From contig NZ_JACRSU010000002.1 in the NCBI RefSeq assembly GCF_014384785.1, positions 124,001 through 188,000 of the forward strand: a stretch of DNA of 64,000 nt. The letters run 5' to 3'. The notes beneath the pieces were generated by a model. It saw only the letters and a list, made by a program, of their open reading frames with translations. It had not been told where the DNA came from and searched no databases. Origin of the DNA: Congzhengia minquanensis (GTDB lineage: Bacteria; Bacillota; Clostridia; UBA1381; UBA9506). This document shows, in pieces, positions 1-7,796 of the stretch. Every line of letters begins with the position of its first letter. Position 1 is the first letter of the stretch. Both the position numbers and the translations under genes were made by a program.

Positions 1-330
1 AACAGAAAATACAATTAATAGGAACACGCCGTTTCCCATAATTTTTTCGGCCTTATCCCGGTCGCCTTTGCCAAGCCAAATGGCGGAAAGCGGAGCGCCG
101 CCGGCACCAACGAAGGCAGAAAACGCCGAAATAAAAGTTAAAATTGGAAAAGTAACGCCAACGCCTGTCAGCGCGTTAATTCCAACATCGGGAATTCTTC
201 CAATATAAATTCGGTCTACGATATTGTATAAAATATTAATAATTTGAGCCAGGATTGACGGAATTGCCATTTTCAGCATTAACTTCGACAGTTTTTCCGT
301 ACCCATCAGCTCATTTTCTGTAGTTTGCAC
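1..330 (-). CDS. MATE family efflux transporter, N-terminal part (cut by window edge)
   Basis: Only the first 110 codons lie in the window. They translate as an N-terminal MATE segment: two hydrophobic helices with the stretch ILYNIVDRIYIGR, which is the usual MATE helix-1 signature, and a later GAGGAPLSAIWLGKGD loop. MATE proteins are inner-membrane cation-coupled antiporters that export drugs or metabolites; the substrate cannot be told. The start is taken as GTG at 328-330 because an AAGGAG lies about 12 bases upstream. An in-frame ATG nine codons further in is the alternative. It lies downstream of pfkA on the same strand, beyond an inverted repeat, and no clear promoter of its own is visible. 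Confidence 0.85.
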   Translation of the reverse strand, partial: MQTTENELMGTEKLSKLMLKMAIPSILAQIINILYNIVDRIYIGRIPDVGINALTGVGVTFPILTFISAFSAFVGAGGAPLSAIWLGKGDRDKAEKIMGNGVFLLIVFSV

Positions 331-353
331 GTTTTTTTAATTCTCCTTGAATG

Positions 354-397
354 TTTATGAGGGACTGATGATTCAACACACATCAATCCCTCATAAA
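354..397 (-). terminator. Inverted repeat, possible terminator after pfkA
   Basis: An 11-bp perfect inverted repeat (354-364 with 387-397) continues, after a two-base internal mismatch, into GATG/CATC (367-370 with 381-384). It lies just past the pfkA stop. The T-run after it on the minus strand is poor, so read-through into the MATE gene is possible. Confidence 0.45.
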
Positions 398-415
398 TAT
401 TAAATTTTATTTTCA

Positions 416-1390
416 TTACATAGAAAGAATTTCTGAAATTTTCAGCAATTCCGCGTCTAACTTTTTCGACATGTTCAGGCCCTCTAAAATATCGTAGTCA
501 ACAATATCATCGCCTTTTGTTGCCACAATACGGTTGCCGATGCCCTCTTTAATCAGCTCTACGGCGAAATAGCCCATTTTGCTGGCCACTACTCTGTCTT
601 TCACAGACGGATTTCCGCCGCGCTGGATATGCCCCAAAATGGTTGCCCTTGTTTCAACGCCTGTTTCTTCTTCAATCCGTTTCGCCATATCAATTGCGCT
701 GATGTTGTCTTTCGTCACGCCCTCGGCCACAATAATCAAATGCTGTTCTTTACCGCGTTTCACACCTTCTGCAATGCTCTGCAAAACATCTTTTTTAAAG
801 TCAAAATGTTTTTCCGGAACAATTACGGCCTCGGCCCCGCAAGACAGGCCCACATAAGCGGCAATATACCCTGCATCACGACCCATAACCTCAACGACCG
901 AACAACGGTCGTGGCTTCTGCATGTGTCGCGGATTTTGTCAATTGCTTCCTGAACGGTATTAAGCGCCGTGTCAAACCCGATGGTGTAATCGGAACAGCC
1001 AATGTCGTTGTCTATTGTGCCCGGAATTCCAACAGTTGGCAGGCCGGCAAGGCTTAAATCCCGTGCGCCCCTGAAAGAACCGTCGCCGCCGATAACAACT
1101 AAACCGTCAAGCCCAATTTCTTTTGCGGTTTCCACGGCTTTTTGAACGCCTTCCTGCGTTTTAAATTCCTTGCAGCGGGCCGACTGCAAAATTGTGCCGC
1201 CCCGATGGAGAATGTCTGAAACCGACCGGGCCGTCATTTCGTCATAAAGCCCTTCTAACAGGCCAACATATCCTTTTTTAATTCCAAGCACTTCAAGTCC
1301 TTGGTTAATGCCGGCGCGCACAACCGCACGAATTGCCGCATTCATTCCCGGTGCGTCGCCGCCGCTTGTTAAAACACCAATTTTTTTCAT
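416..1390 (-). CDS. pfkA: ATP-dependent 6-phosphofructokinase
   Basis: Phosphorylates fructose 6-phosphate to fructose 1,6-bisphosphate, the committed step of glycolysis, as a cytoplasmic tetramer. The 324-residue length is normal for the bacterial ATP-PFK family. Visible motifs: nucleotide-binding GGDAPGMN at 10-17, GGDGS at 101-105, the catalytic PGTIDNDI at 123-130 with Asp127 as the expected base, and EVMGRDAGYIA from 167. GGDGS rather than GGDDT fits an ATP enzyme and not the PPi type. A longer frame opens with GTG at 1399, but AGGA lies only one base before that GTG and about 10 bases before the ATG at 1390, so the ATG is chosen. It is the last clear member of the leftward pnp-thrS-mtrB run. 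Confidence 0.96.
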   Translation of the reverse strand: MKKIGVLTSGGDAPGMNAAIRAVVRAGINQGLEVLGIKKGYVGLLEGLYDEMTARSVSDILHRGGTILQSARCKEFKTQEGVQKAVETAKEIGLDGLVVIGGDGSFRGARDLSLAGLPTVGIPGTIDNDIGCSDYTIGFDTALNTVQEAIDKIRDTCRSHDRCSVVEVMGRDAGYIAAYVGLSCGAEAVIVPEKHFDFKKDVLQSIAEGVKRGKEQHLIIVAEGVTKDNISAIDMAKRIEEETGVETRATILGHIQRGGNPSVKDRVVASKMGYFAVELIKEGIGNRIVATKGDDIVDYDILEGLNMSKKLDAELLKISEILSM

Positions 1391-1423
1391 ATTATTCACA
1401 TCCTAACCAAATTCTTTGCTAAA

Positions 1424-1621
1424 TTAAACCATGCTTTCAATGATAACGCTGTGGCCTTCCTCTACCTCAGACTCAGGGAGTAAAATTTCATAACAGCCAT
1501 ACTGTTCATCGGATCTCAGCCCAATAGACCGCATTTTTACCAAAAGCCCAGCGTCACGCAAAAGCTTTTTAATGGTCATAGCCGTTTCTTTGTTTTGCGT
1601 AATATACACAACAATCCACAA
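1424..1621 (-). CDS. Small DUF2007-like protein, function unknown
   Basis: This 65-residue protein has a beta-alpha-beta-beta pattern (WIVVYITQNKETAMTIKKLL ... YEILLPESEVEEG) that resembles the small ferredoxin-like DUF2007 family, where a C-terminal helix begins after a conserved Pro-Glu. No catalytic residue stands out, and it has no signal or membrane segment. The start is TTG, about 10 bases after GGAGG; the nearby ATG is in another frame. It sits between mtrB and pfkA in one leftward run. The family resemblance is by eye and the role is unknown. Confidence 0.7.
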   Translation of the reverse strand: MWIVVYITQNKETAMTIKKLLRDAGLLVKMRSIGLRSDEQYGCYEILLPESEVEEGHSVIIESMV

Positions 1622-1656
1622 ACCATTAACACCTCCGTTAGCTTTTTGCGCAAAGC

Positions 1657-1890
1657 CTATTCGCTGGATTTTACAACGCCGTGACGGCAGAATACCGTCA
1701 CCTTGCCTTTAATTTTCATAGCCGACGTCATTTCAGTGAACTCGGCTATATAAATTTCACCTTTGTCAAGCTTTTCTGTGTGGTGAAAGCGAGTGTCGCG
1801 CCCCCGGGTAAGGCCGAAAATGCTAACGCCGTCTTCCTCCGCCCGCACAACGATATATTCTCCCGTACCGCCGCCTAAAATCTCGTCCAT
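1657..1890 (-). CDS. mtrB: Trp RNA-binding attenuation protein (TRAP) homologue
   Basis: In Bacillus, TRAP is an 11-mer ring that, when loaded with tryptophan, wraps trp leader RNA carrying (G/U)AG repeats and promotes termination. This 77-residue protein follows that family almost end to end: EDGVSIFGLTRG, DTRFHHTEKLDKGE and TEMTSAMKIKGK match the Bacillus blocks. Of the RNA-contacting Lys37/Lys56/Arg58 triad, the equivalents here are Lys40, Lys59 and Lys61, and the ligand-contacting Gln47 is Glu50; this mapping uses Bacillus numbering from memory. The ATG abuts the thrS stop codon, and AAGGTGA inside the thrS end serves as its ribosome site, so it is translationally coupled to thrS. The Bacillus partner folE (mtrA) is absent, and no trp gene lies in the window. 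Confidence 0.88.
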   Translation of the reverse strand: MDEILGGGTGEYIVVRAEEDGVSIFGLTRGRDTRFHHTEKLDKGEIYIAEFTEMTSAMKIKGKVTVFCRHGVVKSSE

Positions 1891-3825
1891 TTATCTCACC
1901 TTATCCTTTATTTCCTGTAAGATTTTTTCGATAAACTCTGCCTTTTTCATCTGGCCCAGATCCCCGTCTTTTCTGGAACGGACGCTGACGGAACCGGTTT
2001 CCGTTTCTTTTTCACCGATTATCAGCATGTAGGGAACCTTTTCAAGCTGTGCCTCGCGGATTTTATATCCAATTTTTTCGTTTCTGTCATCCACTTCAAA
2101 ACGAATTCCACTTTTCTGAAGCTCAAGCGCAAATTCCCGCGCATATTCCTTCTGTCCGTCTGTAATGGGCAAAAGCTTTACCTGCACAGGTGCAAGCCAT
2201 GTCGGGAATGCGCCGGCATATTTCTCAATTAAAAGTGCTAACGTACGTTCATAGCACCCAATGGACGTTCTGTGAATAATATATGGATGCTTTTTCGTGC
2301 CGTCGCTGTCGGTGTATTCCATGCCAAAGTTTTCTGCCAACATCTGGTCAATTTGCAGCGTAATGAGCGTGTCTTCCTTTCCAAACACATTTCGAATCTG
2401 AATGTCCAGCTTCGGCCCATAGAATGCCGCTTCGCCAATTCCAATTTTATAAGGTATTTCCAAATGGTCTAAAATACGCTTCATAGTGCTCTGCGCTTCG
2501 TTCCACTGTTCTTCAGTGCCAATGTATTTTTCGCGATCGTCAGGATCCCACTGTGAGAACCGGTAAGACACATCTTCATACAGCCCCAAGGTTTTCAGCA
2601 TGTAAATGGCAAGCTCCAAACAGCCGCGGAACTCGTCCTCTAACTGGTCAGGACGGCACATTAAGTGTCCCTCGGAAATAGTAAACTGACGAATTCGGAT
2701 AAGGCCGTGCATTTCGCCGGAGGCCTCGTTCCGAAAGAGGGTTGACGTTTCGTTATAGCGCAGGGGCAAATCACGGTAGCTTCTCATTTTGTTTAAGTAA
2801 GCCTGATACTGGAACGGACAAGTCATGGGGCGCAGAGCAAACACCTCTTTGTCCTTCTTCTCGTCGCCCATTACAAACATACCGTCTAAATAGTGATCCC
2901 AGTGGCCTGAAATTTTATAAATGTCGCTTTTGGCCATATAGGGCGTTTTGGTCAGCAGCCAGCCGTGTGCGGCCTCTGTATCTTCCACAAAACGCTGTAA
3001 CGTCTGAATGATTTTGGCGCCCTTTGGCAGCAAAATAGGAAGGCCCTGGCCGATCACGTCAGATGTCGTAAACAGTTCTAACTCCCGTCCCAGCTTGTTA
3101 TGGTCACGTTTTTTTGCTTCCTCCATTGCTGCCAGATGTTCTTCCAAATCGCTTTTCTTTAAAAACGCCGTGCCATAAATTCGCTGTAACATTTTGTTCT
3201 TTTCATTGCCGCGCCAATATGCGCCTGCCGTTCCTGTTAAGCAAAAAGCCTTTACTTTTCCTGTAGAAGAGACGTGAGGGCCTGCGCAGAGGTCTACAAA
3301 TTCGCCCTGCTGGTAAAAGGAGATTTCAGCGTCCTCCGGCAGGTCACGAATGAGCTCTACTTTATAGGGTTCTCCATTTTTTTCAAAATATTTCATGGCT
3401 TCTTCCCTGGGTTTTGTAAATTTTTTAACGGGAAGGTTTTCTTTGACAATTTTTTTCATTTCGGCTTCAATCGCCTTTAAAATTTCAGCAGAAAAGGAAA
3501 CATCGCAGTCAAAGTCGTAATAAAAGCCGTTTTCAATCGCCGGCCCAATGGCAAGCTTTGCGTCAGGATACAGCCGTTTCACTGCCTGAGCCAAAATATG
3601 CGATGCGGTGTGGCGAAGGGTGTCTTTCCCTTTCTGGTCCTGAAAGGTTAAAAAGTTAACGGTGCAGTCGCGGTCAATTACGGTCTGCATCTCAGTCACA
3701 TTGCCGTCTACCTCCGCAGACAGCGCTGCGCGCATAAGGCCCTCGCTGATATCGCCCGCAATCTCATAAAGCGGTTTTGGTTCGTTATATTCAAGCTGAC
3801 TTCCGTCTTTGAGTGTGATTTTCAT
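1891..3825 (-). CDS. thrS: Threonyl-tRNA synthetase
   Basis: Class II aminoacyl-tRNA synthetase that charges tRNA-Thr and edits Ser-tRNA-Thr. The 644 residues hold, in order, a TGS domain (about 1-60), the editing domain with HTASHILAQAV, the catalytic core with the class II motifs (RPMTCPFQYQAY, FRNEASGEMHGLIRIRQF, IHRTSIGCYERTLALLIE), and a C-terminal anticodon-binding domain. A longer frame begins with TTG at 3840, but GGAGGC lies inside that extension, seven bases before the ATG at 3825, so the ATG is chosen. Unusually for a Clostridial thrS, there is no T-box before it: pnp ends only about 20 bases upstream, so it is read from the pnp promoter or an internal one. Confidence 0.97.
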   Translation of the reverse strand: MKITLKDGSQLEYNEPKPLYEIAGDISEGLMRAALSAEVDGNVTEMQTVIDRDCTVNFLTFQDQKGKDTLRHTASHILAQAVKRLYPDAKLAIGPAIENGFYYDFDCDVSFSAEILKAIEAEMKKIVKENLPVKKFTKPREEAMKYFEKNGEPYKVELIRDLPEDAEISFYQQGEFVDLCAGPHVSSTGKVKAFCLTGTAGAYWRGNEKNKMLQRIYGTAFLKKSDLEEHLAAMEEAKKRDHNKLGRELELFTTSDVIGQGLPILLPKGAKIIQTLQRFVEDTEAAHGWLLTKTPYMAKSDIYKISGHWDHYLDGMFVMGDEKKDKEVFALRPMTCPFQYQAYLNKMRSYRDLPLRYNETSTLFRNEASGEMHGLIRIRQFTISEGHLMCRPDQLEDEFRGCLELAIYMLKTLGLYEDVSYRFSQWDPDDREKYIGTEEQWNEAQSTMKRILDHLEIPYKIGIGEAAFYGPKLDIQIRNVFGKEDTLITLQIDQMLAENFGMEYTDSDGTKKHPYIIHRTSIGCYERTLALLIEKYAGAFPTWLAPVQVKLLPITDGQKEYAREFALELQKSGIRFEVDDRNEKIGYKIREAQLEKVPYMLIIGEKETETGSVSVRSRKDGDLGQMKKAEFIEKILQEIKDKVR

Positions 3826-3846
3826 AATTACTGCCTCCAACTTTGT

Positions 3847-5976
3847 CTATTTTTCTTCGTTGTTTTTGTGTTCTAATTCGTATATAGCATCTTTTCGGGA
3901 CAGGCTGATTTTTCCTGTTTTTTCATCCACTCCCATAACCTTAACCATAATTTCATCGCCAACGTTTACCACGTCTTCCACTTTGGCAACACGCCTGTTT
4001 TCGAGTTTGGAAATATGCACTAAGCCCTCTACGCCGGGAATGAATTCCACAAAAGCGCCAAACGATGTAACGGTAACAACCTTACCTTTAAAAATCTTTC
4101 CAACTTCAATGTTCCCGCAGATTGCTTTGATAATTTCCATGGCCCGGTTTGCCATTTCCTCGTCGGCAGTGGCAATGTAAATGGTGCCGTCGTCTTCAAT
4201 GTCGATTTTGGTCTGGGTTTCAGCAATGATCTTCTGAATAACCTTTCCGCCGGAACCGATAACGTCGCGGATTTTGTCAACGTCAATATTCATGGTAAAG
4301 ATTTTCGGCGCATATTTCGACAGCGACTCTCTGGGCTGCGGAATTGCTTTTAAAATGACTTCGTCTATAATGTAGTTTCTTGCCTCTTTTGTCTGTGCAA
4401 AAGCCTGCTTGATGATTTCCGAGGTCAGCCCGTCGATTTTAATGTCCATCTGAATTGCGGTGATGCCTTCTTTTGTGCCGGCAACCTTAAAGTCCATGTC
4501 TCCGTAAAAGTCTTCCAGTCCCTGAATATCCACCATAGTGATGAACCGGTCTTCCTCGGTCACCAGGCCTACAGAAATACCCGCTACCGGCGCTTTGATG
4601 GGAACGCCTGCGTCCATCAGCGCCAATGTGCTGCCGCAGACGCTGGCCTGGGACGTACTTCCGTTTGAGGAGAGCACTTCAGACACCAGCCTGTAAGCAT
4701 AAGGGAACGTGTCAACATCTGGGATAACTGGCTCTAAAGCACGCTCTGCCAAAGCACCGTGGCCAATTTCACGTCTGCCCGGCCCGCGGGACGGTCTGGT
4801 TTCGCCGACGCTGTAGGACGGGAAGTTATAGTGGTGCATATAGCGTTTTTCGGTTTCTAAGTCAATTCCGTCCAATATCTGCGCATCGCCGACAGGGCCT
4901 AAAGTAGCCACGGTCATAACCTGGGTCTGACCTCTTGAAAACAGGCCGGAGCCATGTGCCCTGGGAAGAAGGCCAACTTCTGCATGCAAGGGACGAATAT
5001 CTAAAATACCTCTGCCATCTACACGCTTGCCCTCGTCCAAAATCCAGCGGCGAACGATGAACTTCATTAGTTTTTCCACGGTTTCAGTGATGTCTGCGCC
5101 GTTTTCTTCCTCTGTATATGTTCCATCAAAGTGCTGATACAGTTCTTCGTAGAACACTTTCATGTTTGCTTCGCGGATGTTTTTGTCATCTGTGTCTAAA
5201 GCAACCTTTAATTTGTCCAATCCAAAGGCTTTAATTGCTTCATACATTTCCTCATCTACAACATGAGGTTCATAATGAATTTTTTCTTTTCCAACTTCTT
5301 TTTGAATGTCTAAAATAAAGTCGCAAATCTTTTTAATTTCTTCATGAGCCTGCATAATTGCGTCAAACACAACTTCTTCTTTCACTTCGTTTGCGCCGGC
5401 TTCAATCATAACGACTTTGTCTTTGGTGCCTGCAACGGTTAAATATAAATCGCTTTTTTCCCGCTGTGCAACGTCTGGATTCGTAATGATTTCACCGTCA
5501 ACATACCCCATCACAACGCCGCCGATGGGGCCGTTCCACGGAATATCGGAAATTGTCAGTGCGATGGACGTGCCAATCATTGCAGCAACCTCAGGCGAAA
5601 AATCCTGGTCAACAGACATCACGGTATTTACCACAGACACATCGTTTCTCAAATCCTTCGGGAACAGGGGCCTGATAGGCCTGTCGATAACGCGGGACAC
5701 CAAAACTGCCTTCTCCGAGGGTTTGCCCTCGCGCCGTGTAAATCCGCCGGGAATTCTGCCTACGGAATAGAGTTTTTCTTCAAAATCAACGCTTAAAGGG
5801 AAAAAGTCAATTCCCTCCCTCGGCTTTGCCGACATAGTTGCGGTAGACAAAACGCAGGTTTCGCCGTAACGGACCATAACTGCCCCGCCTGCCAGTTCTG
5901 CAAATTTGCCTGTTTCAATCTCCAGCGGTCTGCCCGCAAATTCTGTTTTAAAACTTTTGTACATAAATTGTTTCAT
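3847..5976 (-). CDS. pnp: Polyribonucleotide nucleotidyltransferase (PNPase)
   Basis: 3'-to-5' phosphorolytic exoribonuclease that acts in mRNA decay. It has two RNase PH cores separated by a helical linker; the second carries FSRGQTQVMTVATLG and GRREIGHGALAERAL. These are followed by a KH domain (IDVDKIRDVIGSGGKVIQKI) and an S1 domain (FKGKVVTVTSFGAFVEF), giving 709 residues, normal for the family. The frame is open further upstream, but AGAAAGG at 5979-5985 fits only starts at 5976 (spacing 2) or 5964 (spacing 14). 5976 is listed, and 5964 (MYKSFKTEF) is equally plausible. rpsO, its usual neighbour, is missing; thrS and mtrB follow instead. Confidence 0.96.
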   Translation of the reverse strand: MKQFMYKSFKTEFAGRPLEIETGKFAELAGGAVMVRYGETCVLSTATMSAKPREGIDFFPLSVDFEEKLYSVGRIPGGFTRREGKPSEKAVLVSRVIDRPIRPLFPKDLRNDVSVVNTVMSVDQDFSPEVAAMIGTSIALTISDIPWNGPIGGVVMGYVDGEIITNPDVAQREKSDLYLTVAGTKDKVVMIEAGANEVKEEVVFDAIMQAHEEIKKICDFILDIQKEVGKEKIHYEPHVVDEEMYEAIKAFGLDKLKVALDTDDKNIREANMKVFYEELYQHFDGTYTEEENGADITETVEKLMKFIVRRWILDEGKRVDGRGILDIRPLHAEVGLLPRAHGSGLFSRGQTQVMTVATLGPVGDAQILDGIDLETEKRYMHHYNFPSYSVGETRPSRGPGRREIGHGALAERALEPVIPDVDTFPYAYRLVSEVLSSNGSTSQASVCGSTLALMDAGVPIKAPVAGISVGLVTEEDRFITMVDIQGLEDFYGDMDFKVAGTKEGITAIQMDIKIDGLTSEIIKQAFAQTKEARNYIIDEVILKAIPQPRESLSKYAPKIFTMNIDVDKIRDVIGSGGKVIQKIIAETQTKIDIEDDGTIYIATADEEMANRAMEIIKAICGNIEVGKIFKGKVVTVTSFGAFVEFIPGVEGLVHISKLENRRVAKVEDVVNVGDEIMVKVMGVDEKTGKISLSRKDAIYELEHKNNEEK

Positions 5977-5978
5977 AA

Positions 5979-6030
5979 CCTTTCTGCCCGCGAAATAGAA
6001 TATAGTAAAATCATACGCCGTGATGCGGGC
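5979..6030 (-). promoter_or_regulatory. Stem-loop abutting the pnp Shine-Dalgarno (recurrent element, copy 1)
   Basis: On the minus strand GCCCGC (6030-6025) can pair with GCGGGC (5991-5986), and the latter is directly followed by the ribosome site AGAAAGG. Similar stem plus AGAAAGG units precede upp, pheT and pheS. In a folded leader the ribosome site would sit right at the base of the helix. Confidence 0.5.
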
Positions 6031-6068
6031 CAACGGTGTATCGCTCAAGACCGGCTAACCGCAAGAAA

Positions 6069-6112
6069 TAAGAGATAAACGTCAAAAGCATTTGTTTGGT
6101 GCTTATCTCTTA
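6069..6112 (-). promoter_or_regulatory. Stem-loop in the pnp leader
   Basis: A perfect 10-bp inverted repeat (6069-6078 with 6103-6112, TAAGAGATAA/TTATCTCTTA) has a 24-base loop and falls in the predicted pnp 5' untranslated region. In E. coli the pnp leader has a stem cut by RNase III that mediates autocontrol; this repeat could play a similar part. There is no U-run, so it is not a terminator on the minus strand. Confidence 0.45.
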
Positions 6113-6147
6113 CATCTTAGCAAATTAATCCAGCCTAAAACATATTT

Positions 6148-6176
6148 ATTATATCACACAGAATCTGAAATATCAA
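6148..6176 (-). promoter_or_regulatory. Sigma-A promoter for pnp-thrS-mtrB
   Basis: On the minus strand TTGATA (-35, 6176-6171) is followed by 17 bases and a perfect TATAAT (-10, 6153-6148). Transcription would start near 6141, giving a leader of about 165 bases that holds two stem-loops. Confidence 0.8.
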
Positions 6177-6230
6177 GGATAATCTTGCGCGTCAAGCAGA
6201 ATTTTCCTTGCTCTTTCTTTTCTGCGTATA

Positions 6231-6259
6231 TTGACTTCAAATTCGACAAATGATATAAT
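6231..6259 (+). promoter_or_regulatory. Sigma-A promoter for the nfeD-SPFH pair
   Basis: TTGACT at 6231-6236, a 17-base spacer and TATAAT at 6254-6259, about 45 bases before the nfeD-like start codon. It is divergent from the pnp promoter. Confidence 0.8.
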
Positions 6260-6303
6260 AAATTTGTATATTTTGATAAAATTTTAAAGTTGGAGGCAGT
6301 GCC

Positions 6304-6720
6304 ATGGGATTTGTATGGTTTATTGGTATTATCATTTTTGCCATATTAGAAGCAGCAACGTTTCAGTTTGTCAGCATTTGGTTCGCCGGCGGCGCTTTGG
6401 GTGCTTTAATTGCATTCCTGCTTGGCGCCGGTCCCACCGTTCAGGTTTTGGTGTTTGCCCTGGTGTCAGCAGTTTTGCTTGTTCTTTCAAGGCCGCTTGT
6501 GAAAAAAATGCGCAGGCAGAAAGAGCCCACCAATGCGGATCGGTTAATTGGGCAAAAGGTCTTGCTCACAGAGGAGGTCAACAACGATTTGTCCACTGGA
6601 AAGCTAACAGTGAACGACGTAGTTTGGTCTGTAAAAAGTGAAGACGGGCAGCCGATAGAAAAAGGAACAATGGTAACAATTAAGGCAATAAGCGGTGTGA
6701 AACTTATTGTTGCCAAATAA
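6304..6720 (+). CDS. NfeD-like membrane protein (partner of an SPFH protein)
   Basis: This 138-residue protein has two or three N-terminal hydrophobic helices (residues about 5-22, 27-45 and 48-65) followed by a basic linker (KKMRRQ) and a soluble all-beta domain of about 70 residues (LIGQKVLLTEEV ... GTMVTIKAISGVKLIVAK). That is the arrangement of short NfeD proteins with a C-terminal OB fold. Short NfeD proteins are encoded next to SPFH/flotillin-like proteins, as here, and are thought to act with them in membrane organisation. GGAGGC precedes the ATG by seven bases. The serine-protease domain of long NfeD proteins is absent. Confidence 0.82.
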   Translation: MGFVWFIGIIIFAILEAATFQFVSIWFAGGALGALIAFLLGAGPTVQVLVFALVSAVLLVLSRPLVKKMRRQKEPTNADRLIGQKVLLTEEVNNDLSTGKLTVNDVVWSVKSEDGQPIEKGTMVTIKAISGVKLIVAK

Positions 6721-6746
6721 AATAAAAAAATGAGAGGATGGGTAAA

Positions 6747-7640
6747 ATGCCATTTTTAATTGGTTTAATCATTATTTTAGTGGTTTTGGTAATTGCAAAC
6801 ATCAGAATCGTACCTCAGGCCAACGCATTTATCATTGAACGTTTCGGCGGATACAGCGCAACGTGGCAGGTTGGGCTTCATGTTAAAATTCCCTTTGTGG
6901 AGCGGGTTGCAAAAAAGGTGAATTTAAAAGAGCAGGTTGTGGACTTCCCTCCCCAGCCCGTTATTACAAAGGATAACGTAACCATGCAGATTGACACGGT
7001 TGTTTACTATCAGATTACCGACCCAAAACTTTATACCTACGGTGTGGAACGCCCCATGATGGCCATTGAAAATTTAACCGCCACAACGCTGCGTAACATT
7101 ATCGGCGATATGGAGCTTGACGGCACGCTCACCAGCCGAGATATCATCAACACAAAAATGCGCGCCATTTTGGATGAAGCTACAGATCCCTGGGGCATTA
7201 AAGTGAACCGTGTGGAGCTTAAAAATATTATTCCGCCGAAAGAAATTCAAAACGCCATGGAAAAACAGATGAAGGCAGAACGTGAGCGGCGTGAATCTAT
7301 TTTAAGGGCCGAGGGCGAGAAAAAATCCGCTATTTTGATGGCGGAAGGCGAAAAGGAATCTGCCATTTTGCGCGCTGAGGCGAAAAAGCAGGCTGCCATT
7401 AAAGAAGCGGAGGGCCAGGCGGAAGCAATTGTGGCCGTTCAAACCGCTATTGCGGAGGGAATTAGAAAGATTAACGAATCTAACCCAACCGAAGCCTACA
7501 TCTCCTTAAAGGCGCTGGAGAGCTTTGAAAAGGCGGCAGACGGAAAGGCAACAAAAATTATAATCCCCTCTGAAATTCAGGGGTTAGCAGGTCTTGTGAC
7601 AAGCATTAAGGAGCTTGCGGTAAGCGACAAAAATGAATAA
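6747..7640 (+). CDS. SPFH/Band 7 domain protein (QmcA/HflC-like)
   Basis: The protein begins with one transmembrane helix (FLIGLIIILVVLVIANI), then a Band 7 domain (VPQANAFIIERFGGY to about residue 180), then a long charged coiled coil rich in ERE/EGEKK/EAKKQ repeats, and ends in a short hydrophobic segment. At 297 residues it is the usual size of paraslipin/QmcA-type scaffolds, which form large oligomers in the membrane and often modulate FtsH-type proteases or lipid domains. The first ATG (6738) directly abuts AGAGG. The ATG at 6747 has a nine-base spacing and is chosen. It is co-transcribed with the NfeD-like gene 26 bases upstream. Confidence 0.85.
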   Translation: MPFLIGLIIILVVLVIANIRIVPQANAFIIERFGGYSATWQVGLHVKIPFVERVAKKVNLKEQVVDFPPQPVITKDNVTMQIDTVVYYQITDPKLYTYGVERPMMAIENLTATTLRNIIGDMELDGTLTSRDIINTKMRAILDEATDPWGIKVNRVELKNIIPPKEIQNAMEKQMKAERERRESILRAEGEKKSAILMAEGEKESAILRAEAKKQAAIKEAEGQAEAIVAVQTAIAEGIRKINESNPTEAYISLKALESFEKAADGKATKIIIPSEIQGLAGLVTSIKELAVSDKNE

Positions 7641-7655
7641 GGTTTGATTTTAAGA

Positions 7656-7690
7656 AAGGCTGTCCGGCATATTGCCGGGCGGCTGTTTCT
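7656..7690 (+). terminator. Terminator after the SPFH gene
   Basis: The core stem CCGGCA-TAT-TGCCGG (7664-7678) is extended by GGCTG-type wobble pairs and followed by GTTTCT. The T-run is short, so strength is uncertain. Confidence 0.55.
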
Positions 7691-7733
7691 ATATCCGGCG
7701 TCAGGTAGGTAGCGGAATAATTTTTGATATATC

Positions 7734-7762
7734 TTGATATTTTAAAAATAATGTGATAAAAT
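7734..7762 (+). promoter_or_regulatory. Sigma-A promoter for yybS-gdpP-rplI-dnaB
   Basis: TTGATA at 7734-7739, a 17-base spacer and TAAAAT at 7757-7762, 34 bases before the TTG start of the yybS-like gene. Confidence 0.7.
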
Positions 7763-7796
7763 GTAAAATAATATATGAGTATAAGGAGGAAAAGAA

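Noticed and set aside
3826..3846. T-box before thrS
   Set aside because: Only about 20 bases separate pnp and thrS, and no AGGGTGG-type T-box sequence is found there.
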